In this document: positions 40,482-52,800 of the stretch, one piece after another
Layout: each line of letters opens with the position of its first letter
Numbering within the stretch: the stretch's first letter is position 1
Assembly: GCF_021347895.1 (NCBI RefSeq)
Contig: NC_067126.1
Coordinates: 33,120,482-33,184,481, forward strand
Source of the DNA: Acanthochromis polyacanthus
Taxonomy: Eukaryota; Chordata; Actinopteri; Pomacentridae
Direction: 5' to 3'
Length of the DNA stretch: 64,000 bases
The notes under the pieces: model-generated
Databases searched by the model: none
What the model was told of the DNA's origin: nothing
What the model saw: only the letters and a program-made list of their open reading frames with translations
Made by a program: the position numbers and the translations under genes

Positions 40482-40808
40482 CATCCATCCATCCATTCTC
40501 TATATACCGCTTTATCCTCACTAGGGTCGCAGGGGGTGCTGGAGCCTATCCCAGCTGACTCGGGGGAAGGCAGGGGACACCCTGGACAGGTCGCCAGTCT
40601 GTCGCAGGGCTACATACACAGACAAACAGTCACACTCGCATTCACACCTACGGGCAATTTAGAGTAATCAATTAACCTCAGCATGTTTTTGGACTGTGGG
40701 AGGAAGCTGGAGTGCCCGGAGGAAACCCACGCATGCTCAGGGAGAACATACAAACTCCATGCAGAAAGATCCCAGGCCCACCCTGGGATTCGAACCAGGG
40801 ATCTTCTT
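40482..40808 (-). mobile_element. tRNA-derived SINE-like element at the left border of the minisatellite
   Basis: It opens with a (TCCA)n tail, then the common teleost repeat sequence with CAGCTGACTCGGGGGAAGGC and GGGATTCGAACCAGGGATC (B box on the minus strand). It is cut off at 40808, where a second, oppositely oriented fragment begins. Family membership is from memory of fish genomes; no name is given. Confidence 0.75.
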
Positions 40809-40811
40809 GCT

Positions 40812-40925
40812 TCTTGGAAGCCACTCTGGCTTCCTCCCACAGTCCAAAAATATGCTGAGGTGAATTGATTACTCTAAATTGCCTGTAGGTGTGAATATGA
40901 ATGTGATTGTTGGTCTGTATATGAC
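40812..40925 (+). mobile_element. SINE-like fragment, plus orientation, adjoining the minisatellite
   Basis: It carries CTGGCTTCCTCCCACAGTCC through GCCTGTAGGTGTGAATATGA, an internal part of the same family as 40482-40808 but inverted. The first minisatellite units follow directly (TATATGACGTTTTTGTCC). Confidence 0.7.
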
Positions 40926-42611
40926 GTTTTTGTCCGTTTTTGGATGACATACTAAACTATGATGTTTTTGTCCATTTTCGGACAAAAATCACGTTTTTTA
41001 TCCATTTTCGGATGACATACTAAACTATGACTTTTTGTCCATTTTCGGACAAAAAATGACGTTTTTTTATCCATTTTCGGACGACATACTATACTATGAC
41101 TTTTTTGTCCATTTTTGGACAACATACTAAACTATGATGTTTTTTGTCCATTTTTGGATGACATACTAAACTGTGATGTTTTGGTCGATTTTCGGACAAA
41201 AAAATCACAATTTTTGTCCATTTTCGGATGTCATACTAAACTATGAAGTTTTTTATCCATTTTGGGATGACATACTAAACTATGACGTTGTTGTCCATTT
41301 TCGGACAAAAAATTACGTTCCTTGTCCATTTTCGGACAACATACTAAACTATGACTTTTATGTCCATTTTCGGACGCCATACTAAACTATGACTTTTTTT
41401 GTCCATTTTTAGACGACATACTAAACTATGATGTTTTTATCCATTTTGGGACGACATACTAAACTATGACGTTTGTTGTCCATTTTCGGACGGCATACTA
41501 AACAATGACCTTTTTGTCCGTTTTCGGACAACATACTAAACTATGATGCTTTTGTCCGCTTTCGGACAAAAAATGACTTTTTTATCCATTTTCGGACAAC
41601 ATACTAAACTATGACTTTTTTTGTCCATTTTTGGACGACATACTAAACTATGACGTTTTTGTCCAATTACAGACAAAAACACTAATTTTTGTCCATTTTC
41701 GGACGACATACTAAACTATGACGTTGTTGTCCATTTTCGGACAACATACTAAACTACGATGTTTTTTGTCCATTTTCGGACGACATACTAAACTATGACA
41801 TTTTTTATCCATTTTGGGACGACATACTAAACTATGACGTTGTTGTCCGTTTTCGGACGACATAAACTATGATTTTTTTTGTCCATTTTTGGACGACATA
41901 CTAAACTATGACGTTTTTGTTTATTTCTGGACAAAAAAAAATGACGTTTTTTAATCCGTTTTCGGACGCCATACTAAACTATGATGTTTTTTGTCCGTTT
42001 TCGGACGCCATACGAAACTATGACGTTTTTGTTTATTTCTGGAAAAAAATGACGTTTTTTTATCCATTTTCGGAAGACATACTAAACAATGACTTTTTTT
42101 TTCATTTTCGGACGACATACTAAACTATGACGTTTTTGTCCATTTTCGGTCTACATACTAAACTATGATGTTTTTGTCCGCTTTTGGACAAAAAATGATG
42201 GTTTTTTTTCCATTTTTGGACGACATATTAAACTATGACGTTTTATTTTCCATTTTCGGACAACACACTAAAAAGTGACGTTTTTTTCATTTTCGGACGC
42301 CATACTAAACTATGACATTTTTTGTCCATTTTCGGATGACATACTAAGGTATGACGTTTTTGTCCATTTTTGGATGACATACTAAACTATGACGCTTTTG
42401 TCCATTTTTGGAATAAAAATGATGTTTTTTTCCATTTTCGGACGACATACTAAACTATGATGTTTTTGTCCAATTTCAGACAAAAAAATCACATTTTTTG
42501 TCCATTTTCGGACGAGATACTGAACTATGACATTTTTGCCCATTTTCGGACGGCATACTGAACTATGACGTTTTTGCCCATTTTTGGACAGCATACTTAA
42601 CTTTGACGTTA

Positions 42612-42690
42612 CTTAACTTTGAACCAGGGTCTTAAAGTCAGTCTTGTTTCTCAGTCACCCGCTCAACCAATTGAGCTACTAGGGATCCTG
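42612..42690 (-). repeat. tRNA-like module 1, copy 1, in the minisatellite
   Basis: Read on the minus strand it has a pol III A-box-like TAGCTCAATTGGTTGAGC and ends CCCTGGTTCAAAG in B-box position. The copy at 44798-44877 has GGTTCGAAG. The copy at 46246-46325 has GTGGTTCGAATCCAC, a full T arm and B box. Acceptor and anticodon stems are degenerate, so it is a tRNA-derived repeat head rather than a working tRNA. Confidence 0.6.
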
Positions 42691-42861
42691 TTTTCTGTTT
42701 ATTGGAGGACATACTAAACTGTGACGTTTCAATGACATTTTGGACAACATGAAGAGCTACAGCTTTTTTGTCACATGTTGGACAACATTGTAAGGTGTGA
42801 CATTTTTTTTCTGAGTTTCCTTGTTGGATTTTTTCCAGTAGGCAAGTGTAATAGAACAAGT

Positions 42862-42960
42862 CCCGCACGGGATTTGATCTTGTGTGTCAGATGCAGTGCT
42901 TCTTATGTGAGTCTACGTCCCAACCAGGTGAGCTAACTGAACACCTGTGATCCAAATGTT
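42862..42960 (-). repeat. tRNA-like module 2 in the minisatellite
   Basis: The minus strand reads GTTAGCTCACCTGGTTGGGA, A-box-like, and about 60 bases later AGATCAAATCCCG, B-box-like. Copies lie at about 45047-45146 and 46510-46608. It is always about 170-190 bases to the right of module 1 and in the same orientation, so the two form a fixed composite. Confidence 0.5.
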
Positions 42961-45900
42961 GGAGGACATACAAAACTATGATGTTTTCTGTCCATTTTCG
43001 GACGACATAGTAAACTATGACGTTTTTGTCCAATTTCAGACAAAAAAATGACATTTTCACTCCATTTTTTCTTTTTCTTTTTTCTTGCTTTCTTCTCCTT
43101 ATTCTTTAGATTTTGTTTCCCTCCATTTTTGGACGACATACTAAACTATGACGTTTTTTTCCATTTTCGGACAAATAACTAAACTATGATGTTTTTTGTC
43201 CATTTTCGGACGACATACTAAACTATGACGTTTTTGCCCATTTTCAGACGGCATACTAAACTATGACGTTTTTTGTCCATTTTCGGACGACATACTACAC
43301 TTTGACGTTTTTTGTCCATTTTCGGTGAAAAAATTACGTTTCTTGTCCATTTTCGGATGACATACTAAACTATGACGTTTTTGTCCGTTTTTGGACAACA
43401 TACTAAACTATGACGTTTTTGTCTGTTTTCGGAAGACATACTAAACTATGATGTTTTTTGTCTATTGTCGGACGACATAGTAAACTTTGACGTTTTTGTC
43501 CATTGCGCTGAAATAATGACGTTTTTTTTCCATTTTCTGATGACATACTACACTTTGACGTTTTTTGTCCATTTTCAGTGAAAAAATTACGTTTCTTGTC
43601 CATTTTCGGACGACATACTAAACTACGACGTTTTGTCCATTTTTGGACAATATACTAAACTATGATGTTATTGTATGTTTTGGGGCAACATACTAAACTA
43701 TGATGTTGTTGCCCATTTTTGGACAACATACTAAACTGTGATGTTTTTTGTCCATTTTTGAATGACATACTAAACTTTGATGTTTTTTGTCCATTTTCGG
43801 ACGACATACTAAACTATGACTTTTTTATCCATTTTCGGACAACATACTAAACTATGATGTTTTTATCCATTTTGGGACGACATACTAAACTATGACTTTT
43901 TTTGTCCATTTTTGGACGACATACTAAACTATGACGTTTTTGTCCAATTACAGACAAAAACACTAATTTTTTGTCCATTTTCGGACGACATACTAAACTA
44001 TGACGTTGTTGTCCATTTTCGGACAACATACTAAACTACGATGTTTTTTGTCCATTTTCGGACGACATACTAAACTATGACATTTTTTATCCATTTTGGG
44101 ACGACATACTAAACTATGACGTTGTTGTCCGTTTTCGGACGACATAAACTATGATTTTTTTTGTCCATTTTTGGACGACATACTAAACTATGACGTTTTT
44201 GTTTATTTCTGGACAAAAAAAATGACGTTTTTTAATCCGTTTTCGGACGCCATACTAAACTATGACGTTTTTGTTTATTTCTGGAAAAAAAATGACGTTT
44301 TTTATCCATTTTCGGAAGACATACTAAACAATGACTTTTTTTTTCATTTTCGGACGACATACTAAACTATGACGTTTTTGTCCATTTTCGGTCTACATAC
44401 TAAACTATGATGTTTTTGTCCGCTTTTGGACAAAAAATGATGTTTTTTTTTCCATTTTTGGACGACATATTAAACTATGACGTTTTATTTTCCATTTTCG
44501 GACAACACACTAAAAAGTGACGTTTTTTTCATTTTCGGACGCCATACTAAACTATGACATTTTTTGTCCATTTTCGGATGACATACTAAGGTATGATGTT
44601 TTTGTCCATTTTTGGATAACATACTAAACTATGACGCTTTTGTCCATTTTTGGAATAAAAATGATGTTTTTTTCCATTTTCGGACGACATACTAAACTAT
44701 GATGTTTTTGTCCAATTTCAGACAAAGAGAAATCACATTTTTTGGACGGCATACTGAACTATGACGTTTTTGCACGGCATACTTAACTTTGACGTTACTT
44801 AACTTCGAACCAGGGTCTTAAAGTCAGTCTTGTTTCTCAGTCACCCGCTCAACCAATTGAGCTACTAGGGATCCTGTTTTCTGTTTATTGGAGGACATAC
44901 TAAACTGTGACGTTTCAATGACATTTTGGACAACATGAAGAGCTACAGCTTTTTTGTAACATGTTGGACAACATTGTAAGGTGTGACATTTTTTTCTGAG
45001 TTTCCTTGTTGGATTTTTTCCAGTAGGCAAGTGTAATAGAACAAGTCCCGCACGGGATTTGATCTTGTGTGTCAGATGCAGTGCTTCTTATGTGAGTCTA
45101 CGTCCCAACCAGGTGAGCTAACTGAACACCTGTAATCCAACTGTTGGAGGACATACAAAACTATGATGTTTTCTGTCCATTTTCGGACGACATAGTAAAC
45201 TATGACGTTTTTGTCCAATTTCAGACAAAAAAATGACATTTTCACTCCATTGTTTCTTTTTCTTTTTTCTTGCTTTCTTCTCCTTATTCTTTAGATTTTG
45301 TTTCCCTCCATTTTTGGACGACATACTAAACTATGACGTTTTTTTCCATTTTCGGACAAATAACTAAACTATGATGTTTTTTGTCCATTTTCGGACGACA
45401 TACTAAACTATGACGTTTTTGCCCATTTTCAGACGGCATACTAAACTATGACGTTTTTTGTCCATTTTCGGACGACATACTACACTTTGACGTTTTTTGT
45501 CCATTTTCGGTGAAAAAATTACGTTTCTTGTCCATTTTCGGATGACATACTAAACTATGACGTTTTTGTCCGTTTTTGGACAACATACTAAACTATGACG
45601 TTTTTGTCTGTTTTCGGAAGACATACTAAACTATGATGTTTTTTGTCTATTGTCGGACGACATAGTAAACTTTGACGTTTTTGTCCATTGCGCTTAAATA
45701 ATGACGTTTTTTTCCATTTTCTGATGACATACTACACTTTGACGTTTTTTGTCCATTTTCAGTGAAAAAATTACGTTTCTTGTCCATTTTCGGACGACAT
45801 ACTAAACTACGACGTTTTGTCCATTTTTGGACAATATACTAAACTATGATGTTATTGTATGTTTTGGGGCAACATACTAAACTATGATGTTGTTGCCCAT

Positions 45901-46739
45901 TTTTGGACAACATACTAAACTGTGATGTTTTATGTCCATTTTTGAATGACATACTAAACTTTGATGTTTTTTGTCCATTTTCGGACGACATACTAAACTA
46001 TGACATTTTTTCCATTTTCGGATGACATACAAAACTATGATGTTTTTGTCCATTTTCGGACTAAAAATGATGTTTTTTTTCATTTTCGGACGACCTACTA
46101 AACTATGACGTTTCTGCCCATTTTTGGATGACATACTAAACTGTGATGGGGTTTTTTCCCATTTTCGGTCAGCATACTAAACTGTAATGTTTTTGTCATA
46201 AATAGTAAACTATGATGTTATTTCTCATGTTTGTAGTTTTGGAGCTTGAGGTGGATTCGAACCACTGTCTTAAAATCAGCCTTGTTTCTCAGTCACCCTC
46301 TCAACCAATTCAGCTACTAGGGACCCTGTTTTCTACATATTGGAGGACATACTAAACTGTGACGTTTCAATGACATTGTGGCCAACATAAAAAGCTACAG
46401 CTTTTATGTCAGATGTTGGACAACATAAGGTGTGATAATTTTTTTTTTTTTTAGTTGTTTCTTGGGTTTTCTTGTTTGATTTTTTCCAGTAGGCAAGTGC
46501 AGAAGAACAAGTCTCACACAGAATTTGATCTTGTGTATCAGATGCAGTCTTTCGTATGTGAGTTAAATTCCCAACCAGGTGAGCTAACTGAACACCTGTA
46601 ATCCAAATCTTGGAGGACATAGAAAACTATGATGTTTTCTGTCCATTTTCAGACGACATACTAAACTATGACGTTTTTGTCCAATTTCAGACAAAAAATG
46701 ACATTTTTTGTCCATTTTCAGACGGCATACTAAACCATG

Positions 46740-49490
46740 ACGTTTTTGTGACATTTTGGATGAAACACTAAACTGTGACATTTATGGTCACATTTTTGAC
46801 GACATACTAAACTGTGACATTTTTGGTCATATGTTGGACAACATACTAAATTATGACGTTTTTGGTCATATTTTGGACGACATACTAAATTATGACGTTT
46901 CTGTGATATTTTGGATGACATACTACACTATGACGTTTTTGGTCATATTTTGGATGACATACTAAATTATGACATTTTTGGTCACATTTTTGATGACATA
47001 CTAAACTGTGACGTTTTTGGTCCTATTTTGGACGACATATTAAACTGTGACGTTTTTGGTCATATTTTGGACGATATACTAAATTATGACATTTTTGGTC
47101 ACATTTTTGATGACATACTAAACTGTGACGTTTTTGGTCCTATTTTGGATGACATATTAAACCGTGACGTTTTTGGTCATATTTTGGACGACATACTAAA
47201 CTGTGACGTTTTTGGTCATGTTTTGGACGACATACTATATATGACATTTTTGGTCATATTTTGGACGACATACTAAATTATGACATTTTTGGTCACATTT
47301 TTGACGACATACTAAACTATGACGTTTTTTTGTCATATTTTGGACGACATACTAAATTAGGACGTTTTTGTGATATTTTGGATGACATACTAAACTATGA
47401 CATTTTTGGTCACATTTTTGACAAATACTAAACTGTGACATTTTGGTCATATTTTGGACGGCATACTAAATTGTGGGCTGCACAGTGGAGTAGTGGTTAA
47501 CACTTTCACCTTATAGCAAGAAGATCCCTGGTTCAAATCCCAGGGTGGGAACTTTCTGCATGGAGTTAGCATGTTCTCCCTGTGCATGCATGGGTTTTCT
47601 CCAGGTACTCTGGCTTCCTCCCACAGTCCAAAAACATGCTGAGGTTAATTGGTTGCTCTAAATTGCCCGTAGGTGTGAATGCGAGTGTGATTGTTTGTGT
47701 ATGTAGCCCTGCGACAGACTGGCGACCTGTCCAGGGTGTCCCCTGCCTTCCCCCGAGTCAGCTGGGATAGGCTCCAGCACCCCCGCAACCCCAGTGAGGA
47801 TAAAACATACTAAACTATGACGTTTTCGGTCCTATTTTGGACGACATACTAAACTATGATGTTTTTGGTCATATTTTGGATGACATACTAAACTATGATG
47901 TTTTTGTGATATTTTGGATGACATACTAAACTATGATGTTTTTAGTCCTAGTTTGGACAACATACTAAATTATGACATTTTTGGTCACATTTTTGACGAC
48001 ATACTAAACTGTGACGTTTCTGGTCATATTTTGGACGACATACTAAACTATGACATTTTTGGTCACATTTTTGACGACATACGTTTTTGTCACATTTTGG
48101 ATAACATACTAAATTATGGCATTTTTGTGATATTTTGGATGACATACTAAACTATGATGTTTTTAGTCCTAGTTTGGACAACATACTAAATTATGACATT
48201 TTTGGTCACATTTTTGACGACATACTAAACTGTGACGTTTCTGGTCATATTTTGGACGACATACTAAACTATGACATTTTTGGTCACATTTTTGACGACA
48301 TACGTTTTTGTCACATTTTGGATAACATACTAAATTATGGCATTTTTGTGATATTTTGGATGACATACTAAACTATGACGTTTTTGGTCATATTTTGTAT
48401 GACATACTAAATTATGACGTTTTTATGATATTTTGATTGACATACTAAACTATGATGTTTTTGGTCATATTTTGGATGACATACTAAACTATGATGTTTT
48501 TGTGATATTTTGGATGACATACTAAACTATGATGGTTTTAGTCCTAGTTTGGACAACATACTAAATTATGACATTTTTGGTCACATTTTTGACGACATAC
48601 TAAACTGTGACGTTTCTGGTCATATTTTGGACGACATACTAAACTCTGACATTTTTGGTCACATTTTTAACGACATATGTTTTTGTCACATTTTGGACAA
48701 CATACTAAATTATGACATTTTTGTGATATTTTGGATGACATACTAAACAATGACATTTTTGGTCACATTTTTGACGACATACTAAATTATGATGTTTTTG
48801 GTTATATTCTGGATGACATACTAAACTATGATGTTTTAGTGACTTTTTGGACGGCATACTAAACTATGACATTTTTGTTCACATTTTTGAAGACATACTA
48901 AACTATGACGTTTTTGGTCCTATTTTGGACGACATACTAAATTATGACATTTTTGGTCACATTTTTGACGACATACTAAACTGTGACGTTTTTGGTCATA
49001 TTTTGGACATCATACTAAATTATGACGTTATCGTGATATTTTTGACGACATACTAAACAATGACATTTTTGGTCACATTTTTGACGACATACTAAACTGT
49101 GACGTTTTTGGTCATATTTTGGACGACATACTAAACTTTGACATTTTTGTGATATTTTGGATGACATACTAAACTGTGACGTTTTTGGTCATATTTTGGA
49201 CGACATACTAAACTTTGACATTTTTGTGATATTTTGGATGACATACTAAACTACGACGTTTTTGGTCATATTTTGGATGACATACTAAACTGTGATGTTT
49301 TTGTCACATTTTGGATTACATACTATACGATGACTTTTTTTTTTTTTGACATTTTGAACGACATACTAAACCATTACGTTTCTGGTCATATTTTGGACGA
49401 CATACTAAAGTATGATGTTTTTGGTTATATTTTGGATGACATACTAAACTATGATGTTTTAGTGACATTTTGGACGACATACACTGTATT
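46740..49490. repeat. Minisatellite block 2, related 39 bp unit
   Basis: The unit is of the form TTTTTGGTCATATTTTGGAC, then GACATACTAAACTGTGACG. It shares GACATACTAAACT.TGACG with block 1, but the hairpin core is replaced by GTCATATTTTGGAC or GTCACATTTTTGAC. It is interrupted once, by a SINE at 47.47-47.80 kb, and contains a 221 bp duplication near 47.95-48.37 kb. The 39 bp period is a multiple of three, so open frames on both strands are artefacts. Confidence 0.93.
47473..47805 (+). mobile_element. SINE-like element inserted in minisatellite block 2
   Basis: It starts GGGCTGCACAGTGGAGTAGT, has the B-box-like GGTTCAAATCCCAG and runs to CCAGTGAGGATAAAA. It is near full length in plus orientation, and minisatellite units resume on both sides, so it inserted after the array formed. 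Confidence 0.8.
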
Positions 49491-49812
49491 GCCACATGTA
49501 TTCGCTCACCTGCCTTGACTCGCATATGAACTTAAGTGACATTCCATTCCTAATCCACAGGGTTCAGTATGATGTCGGTTCACACTTTGCAGCCATAACA
49601 GCTTCAACTCTTCTGGGAAGGCTGTCCACAAGGTTTAGGAGTGTGTTTTTGGGAATTTTTGACCATTCTTCCAGAAGTGTATTTGTGAGGTCACACACTG
49701 ATGTTGGATTAGAAGGCCTGGCTCTCAGTCTCCGCTGTAATTCATCCCAATGGTGTTCTATCGGCTTGAGAGACTCCGACCGCCCATGACCCTCGACAAG
49801 ATAACACAAGTG
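49490..49812 (-). mobile_element. Tc1/mariner transposase 3' fragment at the right border of the minisatellite
   Basis: The minus-strand frame reads PIEHHWDELQRRLRARPSNP, then LLEEWSKIPKNTLLNLVDSL and PRRVEAV, the C-terminal end of the Tc1 transposase DDE domain. The terminal region CACTGTATTGCCAC.TGTATTCGCTCAC joins the last minisatellite unit. The N-terminal part is absent. Confidence 0.85.
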
Positions 49813-52800
49813 TAGCCAATGGACTGTTTTTATTTTTTTTTACAGCTGAGCATACTTTAGCTGTTCAAAAAACAATTATATAATTGGAAAAGAAAACACA
49901 TTAAACCAGTGCATACATGCTACTGATGAAGAAGACACATCCTTTGTTATAGTGGTGCGATTCATCTTTGGTTTGAATCCACACGTGATGATTGTAACAT
50001 GAGCTAACCATGTCTGGATACAGTCTTCTAACCCCTGCTGTTCTGACTCTTTGATCTTGTCACCTCTTTGTTGCCGTCGACTGTCTGCCAGACTATAGCA
50101 TCTACACGCGAACCGTAAACCACCCAGTGATCACTATAGTGCTTACACAGTGTCACCTCCATTCCTTTTGATCATCTGTACAAATGTCATTCCCTGCCAG
50201 TGTTCTCGGTCAGCTTTACCTTCTCAGACTCACTCTCTATGTCTGTGAGCTCGCAGTATACCTGAATGCCAGTAAATACCCCACTACAGCAAACTTTGGA
50301 ACAGTATTTTGAGTGATTTCTTCAGAAACATTTCACCTATCAGGCTGGTGTCAGGAGCAAAGCTTTTCTGCCTGACCCTGAGCTGCCAAGCCCTTCTGAT
50401 TGGAGCTAAGTGAAGGAAACAACAGGATGGCAGCCACGGTGAACCCTCCTTATGAACTTATCCATTGTGGCTTCAAGAAAGGGTGTACTATGTGGTACAA
50501 GTGCAAAAAGGATGCCCTCAAGGACATTGCCTTTTGTTAAATCTCATGCGACTGGTAGGGTTTCACACATGACCATACTGACCCGAAAAATCGATATTGG
50601 GCGGGTTAGCACATTTATTCATGTTTGACTTGATTACAATAGAGTTTATTACAGTTTTGTACAATCTATGTGTCAAACTTCCTGTTTATAGAAACATCAG
50701 AGAAACTTCCATGCTTTAGTCAAAAAAAGCACAATATCTTCCATATTGGAGCTTATCTTTTTCACTACGCATGCTCCACCACTGTGTAAATCTGCACAGC
50801 ATTAAGCTACATTACAGTTTCATTGCCCTGGCAACCAAATGGAAAAAAGAAGTCACCCAAAAAGATAAAGGTCCATGTAAATTAAGAGAGAAATACAGAA
50901 TTGGCAAAAGCTAATATCATTTATGGCAGCGCCAGAGTTTACAGCATTACATTATTTAGCATCTCTTGAGTAGCTGGTGCTTCTATTATTCACAGTTACA
51001 TTCACACTGTAAAGGGTCTGAGCTTAATAAAAAAGAGATTTATGGAAGACTGGGTCAATTGTTGTTGGAATGCAGACATTTCAGAAGAATTGGAAATCAG
51101 CTCATAGTGAAATTTAACACAGGGGAATAGAATCTTAGGGAAGAAACAGAGCTTGTGCATGGAAGTTATACCACAGAATCCAGTGATAACAGAACAACTT
51201 TAGAAAAGCAGCTAAATATTTTAGCTTTAACAGCTTGACCAAGACCATTAACATTAAAGAGGACTAAAATAATACAGATGCACAGCTTATTCTTGCCCTC
51301 GTTTTCTGAAATACAAAAACACAAGTTGCACATATATGTCTCTGAGTTAACAGGAAAACAAAACTGACAGCAGCTACACAAATGGGTCAATGTATAATTG
51401 AGGGACTTTGATGTAATTGAGGGACTTTTGAAGTCCATGGGGTATATCTTGCATAGATTTTTGTAAAAAGTTACAACTCCTTTTGCGCTGTCAGAGATTT
51501 GCAGGCTTAAGTTATTAATAATTATTTTCTTTAATCATCATTTTCTTCTATAACTCAAATGTATGGGGACATATTTTTCTCCACCAAAGGTTTTGGGGGC
51601 TTTTAAGCTGCTGTTTAGTAGACATTCCAGAAAGGGGTAAAGGCTATATTTTCTCTCGTATAAAAATGAGCCCCCAGGACGCTCGTGATAAATAAACCAT
51701 GTTAGTAGCATCCCTTAATTATATACAACAGATACATCATGAGGTACATCACACAGGCTTCTCCTCTGTCTCCATACATATTCATGCTGTGTCAAAAGAT
51801 CCCAGCACATGCACGCTGAGATTTAGGAAGATCAGCCAGAGAATTCATTTGCAATTTACTGGAAGCTGTTGGCAACACTTATTTTATGCTATCGTAACTA
51901 GTCAACTTCTCCTCTAGTCAACGGCAGACTACTGTAATGATTTATTTCCATTGTCTAGTTACTAAATATGGACCACTGGAAGTCTGTTAATTAGTGTTAT
52001 TCCCAAAGCTTTAAATTATTGAGCTCATACAGCCATTGAACATGAGTATATAGCTGATTTACACTTCCAGCTTTTATAGAAATAGCGGATTGTGAAAACA
52101 CCATGCTAAGAAGGGAATATTCCATCTCTGTCTTTTTCTCTTGCTTGACACATTTACATCTTCTCCATTGGTGTGAACAAAATTAGCAAGTTTCACAAAA
52201 TTTGCAGTGTCAGAATCATAACAACAAAATGTATTCCGTTAAAAACTGAAATCTTTGAACATTAAAAACACTTCAAATACTGTAAATTCAGCATACAACC
52301 AAATTGAGTATGTCTCTAAACTGTCTTGTCTTACAATAATTGTGTTATTAGCTAAAATATTGAGTATTTGACACTTTCAGGCTTATATTGTCAATGTATT
52401 CAGACTGGCCAGTTTATTTTTAATTATATATAAAATCAAATAACCTACACTTCAACTTAAAATTATTCTAATTATTATATAGATAAACGTGCATACACTT
52501 TTTTGAAGGTATATTGTAAGTTGCAAGTATCTGGGCGAACAGTGCTTCTGTCTCTTTGTGTGATCTCAGACTAACTAGACGTTGAGATCAGGACTCTGTG
52601 GGATTCAGACCATCTGTGACAGAACTTCTTCTTCTTGACACTGAGGATAGCTTTTTTTAAGTCTCTGTCTATATGTTGGGGCTCGTTGACATGAAGCAGA
52701 ATAGGGACCAATCAAATGCCTCCCTGGTGGTAATGTTTGATGGATAAGAACCTAAACATTCAAAGTACCTTAACGCTTTTGCACAGTCTTGTATATACAC

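Larger units (their letters stand above)
41590..46000. repeat. Tandem duplication of about 2.19 kb inside minisatellite block 1
   Basis: Landmarks recur at a near-constant distance: GTCCAATTACAGACAAAAAC at 41661 and 43942, GAACCAGGGTC at 42621 and 44807, GATGTTTTCTGTCC near 42981 and 45167, and GTCTGTTTTCGGAAGACAT at 43421 and 45606. The two copies differ at few positions, including insertions near the left end, so the duplication is recent compared with the divergence of single units. Confidence 0.85.
40925..46740. repeat. Minisatellite block 1, about 38-39 bp unit
   Basis: The unit is of the form CATACTAAACTATGACGTTT, then TTGTCCATTTTCGGACGA, repeated with small changes for about 5.8 kb. 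Each unit holds a short inverted repeat, GTCC-ATTTTC-GGAC, often extended by T and A runs (TTTTTGTCC ... GGACAAAAA). Units vary by substitutions and by insertion of extra T's. Interruptions are tRNA-like composites at 42.6-42.97, 44.79-45.16 and 46.24-46.62 kb. No gene is present. Confidence 0.93.

Noticed and set aside
46246..46325. A genuine tRNA gene
   Set aside because: The D and T arms look tRNA-like, but the acceptor and anticodon stems do not pair well and the segment recurs as part of a composite repeat.
40925..49490. Regular 38-39 bp repeats resembling a CRISPR array
   Set aside because: The units are contiguous with no unique spacers, the setting is a vertebrate genome and no cas-like genes are present.
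46756..49518. Open frames of up to 121 codons on both strands encoding DDILNYDVFGHI-type 13-residue repeats
   Set aside because: The satellite unit is 39 bases, a multiple of three, so frames stay open by periodicity. Both strands are open at once and no start, splice or composition evidence supports genes.
49564..49809. 81-codon minus-strand frame as a functional gene
   Set aside because: It is only the C-terminal piece of a Tc1 transposase without the rest of the catalytic domain.
50040..50540. Possible coding or LINE fragment around ATGGCAGCCACGGTGAACCC
   Set aside because: No frame stays open with recognisable reverse-transcriptase or other motifs, and no splice context was found.
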